Positions 52,526-63,000 of a stretch of 64,000 bases of DNA are shown here, piece by piece. A program made the position numbers and the translations under genes. Position 1 is the first letter of the stretch; every line of letters starts with the position of its first letter. The notes under the pieces were generated by a model. It was not told the origin of the DNA. It saw only the letters and a list, made by a program, of their open reading frames with translations, and searched no databases. Source of the DNA: Pseudarthrobacter sp. C4D7 (GTDB taxonomy: Bacteria > Actinomycetota > Actinomycetes > Actinomycetales > Micrococcaceae); assembly GCF_013359725.1 (NCBI RefSeq), contig NZ_JABFMW010000015.1:28674-92673 (forward strand), given 5' to 3'.

Positions 52526-53014
52526 ATGCGTAACCGCTCCATCCTCCCGCTGCTCCTCACCGGCCTTGTGGTGCTGGTCGTGGTGGTGTTTGGTGGTGCC
52601 GGACTGCTGGGCCAACAGACGGACAGCACGACGCCGGGAGCGGCTTCCAGCGGCACGTCCCCAGCGCGCGCAACGCCGTCGTCCCCGGCCGCGAAGCCGT
52701 CCGCGCCGCACCGGGAAGCCAACCCGTCCAGCCTGCCGGAGATCCGCGAATCCGCCCTCCCGGCGGAGGGCCGGCGGGTGCTGGCCCTGATACGGGCCGG
52801 CGGGCCGTTCCAGTACGGGCAGGACGACCAGGTGTTCGGGAACTTCGAGCGGCTCCTGCCCGCCAGGGACCGGGGCTACTACCGCGAGTACACGGTCCCC
52901 ACCCCAGGCGAAACGGACCGCGGCGCACGGCGCATTGTGGCGGGCGATGGCGGAGAGAAGTATTACACCGGTGACCACTACGCAACGTTCAAATTCATAG
53001 CGGAAGGCAGCTAG
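52526..53014 (+). CDS. Secreted guanyl-specific ribonuclease (barnase/RNase Sa superfamily)
   Basis: The 162-residue protein has an N-terminal hydrophobic signal (LPLLLTGLVVLVVVVFGG, 8-25) and a Ser/Pro/Ala-rich linker to about 72. The RNase domain follows: AEGRRVLALIRAGGPFQYGQD, GYYREYTVPTPGETDRGARR with the catalytic Glu121 and the Arg of RGARR, and YYTGDHYATF with His151. It closely follows the Streptomyces RNase Sa pattern. It is secreted and cleaves RNA at G. The next gene encodes a barstar-like inhibitor, 7 bp downstream, so this is a toxin-immunity pair (inference). Confidence 0.88.
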   Translation: MRNRSILPLLLTGLVVLVVVVFGGAGLLGQQTDSTTPGAASSGTSPARATPSSPAAKPSAPHREANPSSLPEIRESALPAEGRRVLALIRAGGPFQYGQDDQVFGNFERLLPARDRGYYREYTVPTPGETDRGARRIVAGDGGEKYYTGDHYATFKFIAEGS

Positions 53015-53021
53015 CACACCC

Positions 53022-53378
53022 ATGAGAATCTTTTCCGGCGACACCTGGACCCTCGAAGAGCTCCAGGAGCAGGTGGCCGACGCCGGGCGCCGCAGCGTGG
53101 TGGTCCCACCGGCAGACAGTAAGCGCGCCGTCCTGGAAACCTTCGGCGAGGTCCTCGATTTTCCGGAGCACTACGGCGTGAACCTGGATGCGCTCAACGA
53201 CTCACTCCACGATTTTGCGGACAGCATCAGCGCAAACGGCAGCACGCCTGTCACGGTGCTGTGGCTGGTGGCGGCACCGTTCCGCGCGGACAGGTCCTTC
53301 GGGATCATGTGCGAAATCCTGCAGGACGCTGAACGGTACGCGGGCAAGGACCTGGGCGTCACCGCAGTGCTGCTTTAG
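53022..53378 (+). CDS. Barstar-family ribonuclease inhibitor
   Basis: The 118-residue cytoplasmic protein has the barstar signature YGVNLDALNDSLHDF (about residues 45-60), in which the acidic residues fill the RNase active site. It has no signal peptide, which fits an inhibitor that protects the producer against its own barnase-type RNase. It starts 8 bases after the RNase gene stop. The strong link between the two genes supports both calls. Confidence 0.88.
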   Translation: MRIFSGDTWTLEELQEQVADAGRRSVVVPPADSKRAVLETFGEVLDFPEHYGVNLDALNDSLHDFADSISANGSTPVTVLWLVAAPFRADRSFGIMCEILQDAERYAGKDLGVTAVLL

Positions 53379-53380
53379 CC

Positions 53381-53411
53381 GGGCCTGCCGGGCGCCATGC
53401 CCGGCAGGCCC
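53381..53411. terminator. Hairpin between barstar and glgP
   Basis: Perfect 13-bp GC-rich arms (53381-53393 with 53399-53411) flank a 5-base loop, between two convergent genes. No T run is seen. Confidence 0.7.
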
Positions 53412-53416
53412 TCGGG

Positions 53417-56035
53417 CTAGGCGTTGACGATCAGTCCGAGCTCGGCCTTGGAAGCCAGCGCTTCATGCCGGGGCAGGACGCGGACCGTGTAGCCAAACGG
53501 CCCGGACCGGTCGATGACCAGCGAGCCGCTGAACAGGTGCCGCCCGCTGCCCAGGTCTTCCTTCACCTGGAGCTCCATCATGGTGATATCCGCCAGCGTG
53601 TCGTTCTCCTTGGCCCGGCCGTAGGCAACCTCCACGCAGACATCCCCCGGAGTGAGGGCGTTCAGCGCCACGTAGGCGTTGACCTGCAGCGTGTCACCGA
53701 TCTGCGGATCCTCGGAGACGCCCACCGAGTCCACGTGCTCCACGTGGACCTGCGGCCATGCCCCGCGCACCTTCGAGGACCAGGAGGCAAGCGCACGCGC
53801 CTGGGCGAAGGAGTTGGCGGTGGCGCTGCGGCCTGCTTCCGCGGCGGGACGGTACAGCATGTTCACGTAGTCGCGGAGCATGCGTTCAGCGGACACCGCC
53901 GGGCCGAGGTGCGAGAGGGTGTGCTTGATCATGGACACCCAATGCGTGGGCACCTTCTCGCTGCGCATGGTCGAGGGGCCGGCCGCGCCTGCGCCTTCGG
54001 AGACCGTGCTGCCGTAGAAGCGGGGTGCCACCTGCGTTTCCAGCAGCTCGTACAGCGCCGCGGCCTCGATGTCGTCGCGTTCCTCGGGGGAAGCGTCGTT
54101 GTTGGCCGTGGGGATCGCCCAGCCGTTCTCGCCGTCGAACATCTCATCCCACCAGCCATCCAGGACGGACAGGTTCAGCGAGCCGTTCAGCGCCGCCTTC
54201 ATGCCGGAGGTCCCGCAGGCCTCCAGGGGACGCAGCGGGTTGTTCAGCCACACGTCGCAGCCAGGGAACAGGGTCCGGGCCATGGCGATGTCGTAGTTGG
54301 GCAGGAACGCGATGCGGTGCCTGATCTCCGGATCATCCGAGAAACGCACCAGGTCCTGGATCATCTTCTTGCCGGCGTCATCGGCAGGGTGGGACTTGCC
54401 GGCGATCACCAGCTGGATGGGGTGTTCCTTGTGCAGGAGCAGTGCCTTCAGCCGGGCCGGCTCGCGCAGCATCAGCGTCAGCCGCTTGTAGGTGGGCACG
54501 CGGCGGGCAAATCCGATGGTGAGGATATCCGGGTCCAGGACGTTGTCTGTCCAGCCCAGTTCGGCGTCCGCCGCGCCGCGCTTCTTCCAGGCTGCCCGAA
54601 GCCTGCGGCGGACGTCCTCCACCAGGGCGGCACGCATCTCGCGGCGCAGCGCCCACACATCGGCGTCGCTGACGTTGTAGGCCAGGTCCCATTTACCCAG
54701 CGCTTCGGCTTCGCTGCCGAACTGGTCGCGGGCAAGCTTGGAAATGCGGCTGTCCACCCAGGTGGGCACGTGCACACCGTTGGTCACCGAGGTGATCGGC
54801 ACCTCTGAGTGGTCAAAGCCAGGCCAGAGGGCGGAGAACATGCCGCGCGACACTTCGCCGTGAAGCTTGGCCACGCCGTTGGCGCGCTGGGCCAGCCGCA
54901 GGCCCATGACCGCCATGTTGAAGACGGCCGGGTTTCCGTCCGCATAGTTTTCCCTGCCCAGCTCCAGGATCCTGTCCACCGGCACCTCGGGCGCCAGGCC
55001 GGCCTGGAAGAAGTGGCTGATCTGGTTGATTTCGAACCTGTCGATGCCGGCCGGCACCGGAGTGTGCGTGGTGAACACGGTGGAGGCGCGCCCGGCGGCA
55101 AGTGCTTCGTCGAACGTCAGGGCCTGTTCCCCGGACATCAGTTCCTGGATACGCTCGATTCCCAGGAACCCCGCGTGGCCTTCGTTGGTGTGGAAGACCT
55201 CCGGCGCGGCGCAGCCCGTGAGCCGCTGGAAGGCGCGCAGGGCCTTGACCCCGCCCATGCCCAGCAGGAGTTCCTGCTGCAGCCGGTGGTCCCCGCCGCC
55301 GCCGTACAGGCGGTCGGTGATGCTGCGGGCGGCATCGTCATTGCCCGGGACGTTGGAGTCCAGGAGGAGCAGGGGAACACGCCCGACGTCGGCCCGCCAG
55401 ATGTGTGCCAGGAGCCGGCGCCCGTTGGGCAGCGGAAGCGATATTTCCAAGGCCTTGCCGTTGCCGTCCGCGGACGGTTCCCGGAGCAGGGTCAGCGGCA
55501 GCCCGTCCGGATCCAGGACGGGGTAGGTCTCCTGCTGCCACGCGTCACGCGACAGGGACTGCTTGAAATAGCCCGCCTGGTACAGCAGGCCGACACCGAT
55601 CAGGGGAACGCCCAGGTCCGAGGCGGCCTTCAGGTGGTCGCCGGCAAGGATTCCCAGGCCGCCCGAGTACTGGGGGAGGACCTCGGTGATGCCGAACTCG
55701 GGCGAGAAGTAGGCGATGGCGGCGGGCGCATCGGGGCCAAGGCCCTGGTACCAGCGCGGTTCCCGGAGGTACCGGTCAAGGTCCTGCTCTGCGGCGCGCA
55801 CCCGGTCCACCACCGACTGGTCCGCGGCGAGCTGCTGGAATTCCTCCCGGCTGACCATGCCCAGGAAACCGATGGGATCCTGGCCGCTTTCCTCCCACAG
55901 CCGCGGGTTCAAGCCTGCGAAAAGCTCCCGGGTGGGGCGGTGCCAGGACCACCGCAAATTACTGGCCAGCCTGGCCAAAGGCCGAATGGGTTCGGGGAGG
56001 ACTGTACGGACCGTAAACCTGCGGATTGCCTTCAC
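53417..56035 (-). CDS. glgP: Alpha-glucan (maltodextrin/glycogen) phosphorylase
   Basis: This 872-residue enzyme belongs to the short actinobacterial GlgP group (DUF3417 N-terminus LPEPIRPLARLASNLRWSWH, then FSPEFGITEVLPQYSGGLGILAGDHLKAASDLG). The PLP site is ACGTSGMKAALNG and the phosphate and sugar pocket shows NPLRPLEACG. It releases glucose-1-phosphate from glycogen. GTG at 56035 (VKAIRRFTVRTVLPEP) is preferred; ATG 56059 adds eight residues. It is convergent with the barstar gene and divergent from glgE with about 150 bp between them. Confidence 0.92.
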   Translation of the reverse strand: MKAIRRFTVRTVLPEPIRPLARLASNLRWSWHRPTRELFAGLNPRLWEESGQDPIGFLGMVSREEFQQLAADQSVVDRVRAAEQDLDRYLREPRWYQGLGPDAPAAIAYFSPEFGITEVLPQYSGGLGILAGDHLKAASDLGVPLIGVGLLYQAGYFKQSLSRDAWQQETYPVLDPDGLPLTLLREPSADGNGKALEISLPLPNGRRLLAHIWRADVGRVPLLLLDSNVPGNDDAARSITDRLYGGGGDHRLQQELLLGMGGVKALRAFQRLTGCAAPEVFHTNEGHAGFLGIERIQELMSGEQALTFDEALAAGRASTVFTTHTPVPAGIDRFEINQISHFFQAGLAPEVPVDRILELGRENYADGNPAVFNMAVMGLRLAQRANGVAKLHGEVSRGMFSALWPGFDHSEVPITSVTNGVHVPTWVDSRISKLARDQFGSEAEALGKWDLAYNVSDADVWALRREMRAALVEDVRRRLRAAWKKRGAADAELGWTDNVLDPDILTIGFARRVPTYKRLTLMLREPARLKALLLHKEHPIQLVIAGKSHPADDAGKKMIQDLVRFSDDPEIRHRIAFLPNYDIAMARTLFPGCDVWLNNPLRPLEACGTSGMKAALNGSLNLSVLDGWWDEMFDGENGWAIPTANNDASPEERDDIEAAALYELLETQVAPRFYGSTVSEGAGAAGPSTMRSEKVPTHWVSMIKHTLSHLGPAVSAERMLRDYVNMLYRPAAEAGRSATANSFAQARALASWSSKVRGAWPQVHVEHVDSVGVSEDPQIGDTLQVNAYVALNALTPGDVCVEVAYGRAKENDTLADITMMELQVKEDLGSGRHLFSGSLVIDRSGPFGYTVRVLPRHEALASKAELGLIVNA

Positions 56036-56174
56036 CTGCGTCACACTAACCGACAACATGCGCGGCCGGAACCAGCTTTCGGTTTCTTTTGGGTAAATGA
56101 CAGGAGCATGAAGAATTTCGGTGACGGCACGGCGGTTTTAGGGAGCAGGCTTAGCAATCCGGGTCATTTCTCGC

Positions 56175-56180
56175 TAACGT
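56175..56180 (+). promoter_or_regulatory. -10 element of glgE (TAACGT), leaderless
   Basis: TAACGT ends 7 bases before the GTG at 56188. Confidence 0.6.
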
Positions 56181-56187
56181 CAAGCCT

Positions 56188-58269
56188 GTGACGACTAACT
56201 CAGGAACCAGTGCCGCATCAACCAAAATGCCCCAGCGCAGCATCACCGAGGACCTGCGGTTCGGGCGGTTTCCCATTACCGCCGTGCAGCCCGTCGTCGA
56301 GGGCGGCAAATTCCCGGCCAAGGCCCTGCCCGGCGAGGCCATCGTGGTGGGCGCTACCGCCTTCCGTGAAGGACATGACCAGCTCGGCGTCAGCGCCGTC
56401 CTCCTTGACCCCTCCGGCGCCGAGCGCCAGCGCGTGCGGCTCGCCCCGCCGCGCGGGGAACGGGGCATGGGCACGGACCGCTGGGAAGGCGTGCTCACGC
56501 CGTCGGAGACGGGGAACTGGTCCTTCGTCATCGAAGCCTGGCACGACCGCTATGGCACCTGGCACCACAACGCCGAGGTGAAGATCGACGCCGGGGTCGA
56601 CGTCGAACTCATGCTCGCCGAAGGTGCCAAACTGCTGGGCGAAGCAGCGGCAGAGGACTTCCGGGACGAGGTTGACCGGGAGGGCCTCCGCCACGCTGCA
56701 GAGGTCCTGGGCGACCACTCCCGCAGCACGGAAGAGCGGCTCGGGGCCGGGTTCAGCCAGGAAATCGCGGACATCGTGGGCCGCCAGCCCATCCGTGAAC
56801 TGGTCACCGTGTCGGAGAAGTACCCCCTCCTGGTGGAGCGGGACCGGGCCGGGCGGGGCGCCTGGTACGAGTTCTTCCCCCGGTCCGAGGGAGCTGTCAA
56901 GGATCACAACACCGGCGCGTGGACGTCAGGAAACTTCCGCACCGCAGCCAAGCGGCTGGACGCCGTGGCCGCCATGGGCTTCGACGTCCTCTACATGCCC
57001 CCCATCCACCCCATCGGCGTGCAGTTCCGCAAGGGCCCCAACAACACGCTCGTCGCCGGCCCCCACGATCCCGGGTCGCCCTGGGCCATTGGCGCCAAGG
57101 AAGGCGGCCACGATGCCATCCACCCCGATCTTGGGTCCTTCGAGGACTTCGACGCTTTCGTGGCGCGGGCCAAAGAACTGGGCCTGGAAGTAGCACTGGA
57201 CCTGGCCCTCCAGGCGGCGCCGGACCACCCATGGGTGCAGTCCCACCCCGAATGGTTCACCACCAGGGTGGACGGCAGTATTGCCTACGCGGAAAACCCG
57301 CCCAAAAAGTACCAGGATATTTTTCCGCTGAATTTCGATAATGACCCGGAAGGCCTCTCGCAGGAAATCCTGCGGATTGTTCTCCTCTGGGTCAGCCACG
57401 GCGTCAAGATCTTCCGCGTGGACAATCCGCACACCAAACCCGTGTGGTTCTGGGAATGGCTCATTGCGGAAGTGGAAAAAACGGAACCCGGCGTTGTCTT
57501 CCTGGCCGAAGCCTTCACCCGGCCGGCCATGATGCATGCCCTGGGCAGGGCAGGGTTCCAGCAGTCCTACACGTACTTCACCTGGCGCAACACCAAGAAG
57601 GAAATCGAGACCTACTTCGAGGAAGTCAGCCACGAATCGCCGGCCTTCTTCCGCCCCAATTTCTTCGTCAACACCCCGGACATCCTCACGGAATACCTGC
57701 AGTACGGTGGCCCGGCAGCATTCCGGATCAGGGCGGTCCTGGCCTCCACCGGAAGCCCGCTCTGGGGCGTCTACGCCGGCTATGAGCTGTACGAACACGT
57801 GGCCCGGCCAGGCGCAGAGGAATACATCGACAACGAGAAATTCGAATACAAGGCCCGTGACTGGGACGCCGCTGCCGAGTCCGGGCGCTCCCTGGCCCCC
57901 TTCATCACCCGGCTGAACCACATCCGCCGGGACCACCCCGCGCTGCTGGACCTGCAGAACCTGACGGTCCACAACAGCACGGACGACTCCACGGTGGTCT
58001 ACTCCAAGCACAAGACGCTCCCCGACGGGTCCAAGGACACCATCATCGTGGTGGTCAACGTGGACCCGCACGTCACCAAGGAATGCAGCGTGGCCCTGGA
58101 CATGGCGGCCCTTGAGCTGGACCCGCAGGACATGACCCCGGGCGGCGGCTTCTACGTGGACGACCTCATCTCCGGCCAAAGCTGGGAGTGGGGCGAGTAC
58201 AACTACGTGCGGCTTGATCCACACGTGGAACCCGCCCACATCCTCAGCGTGAGGAGAATGCATCAGTGA
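56188..58269 (+). CDS. glgE: GlgE maltosyltransferase (maltose-1-phosphate -> alpha-1,4-glucan)
   Basis: The 693-residue GH13_3 enzyme transfers maltosyl groups from maltose-1-phosphate to glucan ends. An N-terminal domain (ITAVQPVVEGGKFPAKALPGE, residues ~30-120) is followed by the barrel, with nucleophile Asp412 in FRVDNPHTKPVWFW and acid/base Glu441 in LAEAFTRP. The 29-residue spacing is the same as in characterised GlgE. GTG at 56188 is set by TAACGT upstream. Its stop overlaps treS GTG (GTGA), so the glgE-treS-mak-glgB operon is coupled. Confidence 0.94.
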   Translation: MTTNSGTSAASTKMPQRSITEDLRFGRFPITAVQPVVEGGKFPAKALPGEAIVVGATAFREGHDQLGVSAVLLDPSGAERQRVRLAPPRGERGMGTDRWEGVLTPSETGNWSFVIEAWHDRYGTWHHNAEVKIDAGVDVELMLAEGAKLLGEAAAEDFRDEVDREGLRHAAEVLGDHSRSTEERLGAGFSQEIADIVGRQPIRELVTVSEKYPLLVERDRAGRGAWYEFFPRSEGAVKDHNTGAWTSGNFRTAAKRLDAVAAMGFDVLYMPPIHPIGVQFRKGPNNTLVAGPHDPGSPWAIGAKEGGHDAIHPDLGSFEDFDAFVARAKELGLEVALDLALQAAPDHPWVQSHPEWFTTRVDGSIAYAENPPKKYQDIFPLNFDNDPEGLSQEILRIVLLWVSHGVKIFRVDNPHTKPVWFWEWLIAEVEKTEPGVVFLAEAFTRPAMMHALGRAGFQQSYTYFTWRNTKKEIETYFEEVSHESPAFFRPNFFVNTPDILTEYLQYGGPAAFRIRAVLASTGSPLWGVYAGYELYEHVARPGAEEYIDNEKFEYKARDWDAAAESGRSLAPFITRLNHIRRDHPALLDLQNLTVHNSTDDSTVVYSKHKTLPDGSKDTIIVVVNVDPHVTKECSVALDMAALELDPQDMTPGGGFYVDDLISGQSWEWGEYNYVRLDPHVEPAHILSVRRMHQ

Positions 58270-60059
58270 GCTTTAACCCGCAAGGTTCCGGCCACTTCAC
58301 TCCCAAGAGCACTTTCGAGCTAAATGCGCCCGGCCTCCAGCATGACCCCCTGTGGTACCGCAAGGCAGTGTTCTATGAAGTGCTTGTCAGGGCCTTTGCG
58401 GACGCCAACGGCGATGGGTCCGGGGACTTCTCCGGACTCATCGACCGGTTGGACTACCTGCAGTGGCTGGGCGTTGACTGCCTCTGGCTGCCCCCGTTCT
58501 TCCAGTCGCCCCTGCGGGACGGCGGCTACGACATCTCGGACTACAACTCGGTCCTGGACGAATTCGGCACCATCAGCGACTTTAAACGCCTTGTGGCGGA
58601 GGCGCATGCCCGCGGGGTGAGGGTCATCATCGACCTCCCGCTGAACCACACCTCCGACCAGCACCCCTGGTTCCAGGAGTCCCGGAAGGACCCCGACGGC
58701 CCATTCGGGGACTTCTATGTCTGGAGCGATACCGACGAAAAGTACCAGGACGCCCGCATCATCTTCGTCGACACGGAGGAATCGAACTGGACGTTCGATC
58801 CCATCCGCCGCCAGTTCTTCTGGCACCGCTTCTTCAGCCACCAGCCGGACCTGAACTTCGAAAACCCCAAGGTGATCGACGCGCTCTTCGACGTGGTCCG
58901 GTTTTGGCTGGACCAGGGAATTGACGGTTTCCGGGCGGACGCCATCCCGTACCTTTTCGAGGAGGAGGGCACCAACTGCGAAAACCTGCCCGCCACCCAC
59001 GACTTCCTCCGCCGGCTCCGGGAAATGGTGGATGAGAGCTACCCCGGGCGCGTGATCATCGCCGAAGCGAACCAGCCGCCCAATGAAGTGGTGGAGTACT
59101 TCGGCACCGTTGAAGAACCCGAGTGCCACATGGCGTTCCACTTTCCCATCATGCCCCGCCTGTACTACGCGCTGCGGGACCAGAAGGCAGCGCCCATCAT
59201 CGAAACCATGCGCGACACCCCGGACATCCCCGAGGGCGCCCAATGGGGCACGTTCCTGCGCAACCATGACGAGCTGACACTGGAAATGGTCACCGCCGAT
59301 GAGCGGGCGGCCATGCTGGGCTGGTACGCGCCGGATCCGCGCATGCGGGCCAACATCGGCATCCGACGCCGGCTGGCACCCCTGCTGGATAACTCACGGG
59401 CCGAGATCGAACTGATCAACGCGCTCCTGCTCTCGCTTCCGGGAAGCCCGTTCCTCTACTACGGCGACGAGATCGGCATGGGGGACAACATCTGGCTCGA
59501 GGACCGTGACGCCGTCCGCACCCCCATGCAGTGGAACCCGGACCGCAACGCCGGCTTCTCCAGCGCCGATCCCGGCAAGCTGTACCTGCCGCCCATCCAG
59601 TCCCTGGTGTACAACTACGCCATGGCCAACGTGGAAGCTGAGGCGGCACACTCCGGTTCCCTGCTGCGTTGGACCCGGCAAATCCTTAGCGTCCGCAAGA
59701 ACCACCCGGCGTTCGGGCTGGGCGGCTTCAAGCATGTGGAAGCGGACCACGACGCCGTCCTTGCCTACCTCCGCGAGTTGCCGGACAGCAACCAGGCCGG
59801 CGCGGACGGGGAGACGATCCTGTGTGCCTTCAACCTGTCCCAGCACCCGGTAGCCGCCACGCTGCGGGTTCCCGAGTATGCCGGCAGGGGACTCCGCGAT
59901 GTGTTCGGCGGACAGATCTTCCCCGGCATCGGCGACGACGGCACGCTCACCCTGACCATTGGAAGCCACGATTTCTTCTGGCTTCGAATGCGCTCCGCGG
60001 CGTCCAACCCCTCGTCGCCCTACACCCAGGCCATGCCCATCTTGTCGATAGAGAACTGA
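58266..60059 (+). CDS. treS: Trehalose synthase (maltose alpha-D-glucosyltransferase)
   Basis: The 597-residue GH13_16 enzyme converts trehalose to maltose, and back. It has the TreS-type opening [30 protein letters not shown], the nucleophile region [19 protein letters not shown] with Asp225, acid/base [11 protein letters not shown] with Glu267 and [10 protein letters not shown]. Asp to Glu is 42 residues, as in mycobacterial TreS. The gene overlaps glgE by 4 bp and ends 1 base before the fusion gene. There is no fused kinase domain here; the kinase is on the next gene. Confidence 0.94.
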   Translation: MSFNPQGSGHFTPKSTFELNAPGLQHDPLWYRKAVFYEVLVRAFADANGDGSGDFSGLIDRLDYLQWLGVDCLWLPPFFQSPLRDGGYDISDYNSVLDEFGTISDFKRLVAEAHARGVRVIIDLPLNHTSDQHPWFQESRKDPDGPFGDFYVWSDTDEKYQDARIIFVDTEESNWTFDPIRRQFFWHRFFSHQPDLNFENPKVIDALFDVVRFWLDQGIDGFRADAIPYLFEEEGTNCENLPATHDFLRRLREMVDESYPGRVIIAEANQPPNEVVEYFGTVEEPECHMAFHFPIMPRLYYALRDQKAAPIIETMRDTPDIPEGAQWGTFLRNHDELTLEMVTADERAAMLGWYAPDPRMRANIGIRRRLAPLLDNSRAEIELINALLLSLPGSPFLYYGDEIGMGDNIWLEDRDAVRTPMQWNPDRNAGFSSADPGKLYLPPIQSLVYNYAMANVEAEAAHSGSLLRWTRQILSVRKNHPAFGLGGFKHVEADHDAVLAYLRELPDSNQAGADGETILCAFNLSQHPVAATLRVPEYAGRGLRDVFGGQIFPGIGDDGTLTLTIGSHDFFWLRMRSAASNPSSPYTQAMPILSIEN

Positions 60060-60060
60060 G

Positions 60061-63000
60061 ATGAATCAGCCAATCCTCACCCCCGCCCTCACCGCGCTGC
60101 TCAAGGAATGGCTGCCGCAGCAGCGTTGGTTCCCGGTCAAAACCCCCGACTTCGCCATCTCCCAGGCCGGCAGCCTGGGCCTGTCGGACCCCAGCGGACA
60201 CGCGGCGTTGGCCGTTTACGTCCTCAACGTCACCACCCAGGGGCCCGACGGCGGCCAGCGCACCGCCGTTGTCCAGGTGCCCCTGAGCTTCAGGCCGGCA
60301 CCGGCGGGAGGCATGGAGCGCGCCCTGGTGGGCGAAGCCGCCGGCATGGACTCTACCCGACCCTGGGTTTACGACGCTGTCCACGACCCCGACTTCGTGG
60401 GCGCCTGGCTCGAGCTCATCCGGCAGGAAGGGAAGGCCGACAGCGGCTCCGCTGCGGGATTCCGCGTGGAAGGCCCCTACCGCCTGCCCACGGCGAAGGG
60501 CGTCGTGAAGGTGCTCTCCGGCGAGCAGTCCAACAGTTCCGTCATCGTGGACGACGGCGAATCGGCCGCCATGGTGAAGTTCTTCCGCGTCCTTTCGGAC
60601 GGAACCAACCCCGAAATCGAAGTGGGAGCCGCCCTCACCAAGGCAGGCACCTCGGAAGTCCCGGCCACCCTCGGCTGGGTCAGGGGGGAGTGGCTGTCGC
60701 ACGGTGGCGGCCAGGGCTCCCGGCCTGTCCAGGGCGAGCTTGCCGTGGCCCATGAGTTCCTTGCCGGCGGCCGCGATGCCTGGCGCCTGGCAGTTGACGC
60801 GGCCCGCTCGGGCAAGGACTTCACAGCAGAAGCCAAGGCGCTTGGCGCGGCTACAGCTACGGTGCACAAGCGTTTGGCGGAGGCCCTGGGGCAATCAGCC
60901 GGGCCTGGACCCGGCAAGGGGGCAGGGCCTGCTGTCGCACAGCGTGTCCGGACCGCCTGGGCTGAGGCCCGTGCCGCCGTCGGGCCGTACGACGACGCAC
61001 TGGACGCCTTGCTGGGGGACCTGGACAAGGCCCTTGCAGGTCCCCTGCAGCGGATCCACGGCGACCTCCACCTGGGCCAGATCCTCCAGGTGTCCGGCCA
61101 TACCGGGTCGCGCTGGGCCATCCTCGACTTCGAGGGCGAACCCCTGCGGCCCATCAAGGAACGGAACGTTCCGGACACGCCCCTGCGCGACGTCGTCGGC
61201 ATGCTGCGCTCGTTCGACTACGCCGCCGGAGCAGCCCAGCGCGAGCAGGAAGGCGCCCAGGTGCCGGACAGTTGGGTGGACGACTGCGCCGACGCTTTCC
61301 TGGCAGGGTATGCCGGGGTCATTCCCGGAACAGTTGACCGAACGTCGCCGCTGTTTGTGGCATTGTGGCTGGACAAGGCGCTGTACGAAGTTGTTTATGA
61401 AATGCGAAACAGGCCCGACTGGGTGGCGATTCCAGTAAACGCTTCCAGGCGGCTCCTTGGCAGCAAAGGTGCCGGCGACTCTGCCGGTGCAGCATCGGAA
61501 GGTAACGAAATGACAGGCTCAGCACGAACTGACCGCCCGGGGGTGCCCCTGCACGTAGATGAGGGCACCCTGGGCAGGATCGCGAACGGTGAACACCACG
61601 CCCCCCACTCCGTCCTGGGCGCGCACCTGGACGATTACGGGCATGTCACCATCCGGACCGTAAAGCACCTCGCCGAGGCAGTCTCGGTCGTCACCCGGGC
61701 CGGCGAAGTTCCCATGGAACACGAAGCCCACGGCGTGTGGGTTGCCGTGCTGGACCCGCTGGAGCAGGGGCACGTCCCCGACTACCGGCTGACGGTGTCC
61801 TACCCGGGTAAGGACCCGGTGACCGTGGACGAGCCGTACCGCTACCTGCCCACCGTCGGTGAGGTGGACCTCCACCTCATCGGGGAAGGCCGGCACGAAA
61901 AGCTGTGGCAGGTCCTGGGCGCGCACGTCCAGCACTACAAGTCCGCGCTCGGCGACGTTGACGGCGTTTCCTTCGCCGTTTGGGCACCCAACGCCCAGGC
62001 CGTCCGGGTCAAGGGCGACTTCAACGGCTGGGACGGGCGGGAGCACTCCATGCGCTCGCTGGGTTCCTCCGGTGTCTGGGAGGTTTTCATCCCCGGAGTC
62101 ACTGCGGGCGCATGCTACAAATACGAAATCCTGACCCGGGGCGGCTACTGGGTTGAAAAGGCCGATCCCCTGGCGTTCGGCACCGAGGTCCCGCCGTTGA
62201 CCGCCTCCAGGGTGGTGGAACCCTCCTACGCTTTCAAGGACGCCGAGTGGATGGAAGCGCGCGCCAAGCGCGACCCCCACAACTTGGCAATGAGCGTCTA
62301 CGAAGTACACCTTGGCTCCTGGCGCCTTGGCCTGGGCTACCGGGAACTCGCCAAGGAACTGGTGGAGTACGTCAAGTGGCTTGGATTCACGCACGTGGAG
62401 TTCATGCCCGTAGCGGAGCATCCCTTCGGCGGTTCCTGGGGTTACCAGGTCACGTCCTACTTCGCACCCACCTCCCGCTTCGGACACCCTGACGAGTTCC
62501 GCTACCTGGTGGACGCACTCCACCAGGCGGGAATCGGCGTCCTGCTGGACTGGGTGCCCGCGCACTTCCCGAAGGATGCCTGGGCCCTGGCCCAATTCGA
62601 CGGCGAGCCCCTCTACGAGCACGCCGATCCCGCCCTTGGCGAACACCCGGACTGGGGCACGCTGATTTTCGACTTCGGCCGCACCGAGGTCCGGAACTTC
62701 CTGGTGGCCAACGCCCTCTACTGGCTGGAGGAATTCCACATCGATGGCCTGCGCGTGGACGCGGTGGCCTCCATGCTCTACCTCGACTACTCACGCCAGG
62801 AAGGCCAGTGGCGGCCCAACCGGTTCGGCGGCAGGGAAAACCTGGAAGCCATCTCCTTCCTGCAGGAAGTCAACGCCACGGTCTACAAGACCCACCCCGG
62901 TGCGGTCATGATCGCAGAGGAATCGACAGCGTTCCCCGGCGTCACCGCCCCCACCAGCCACGGCGGCCTGGGATTCGGCCTGAAATGGAACATGGGCTGG

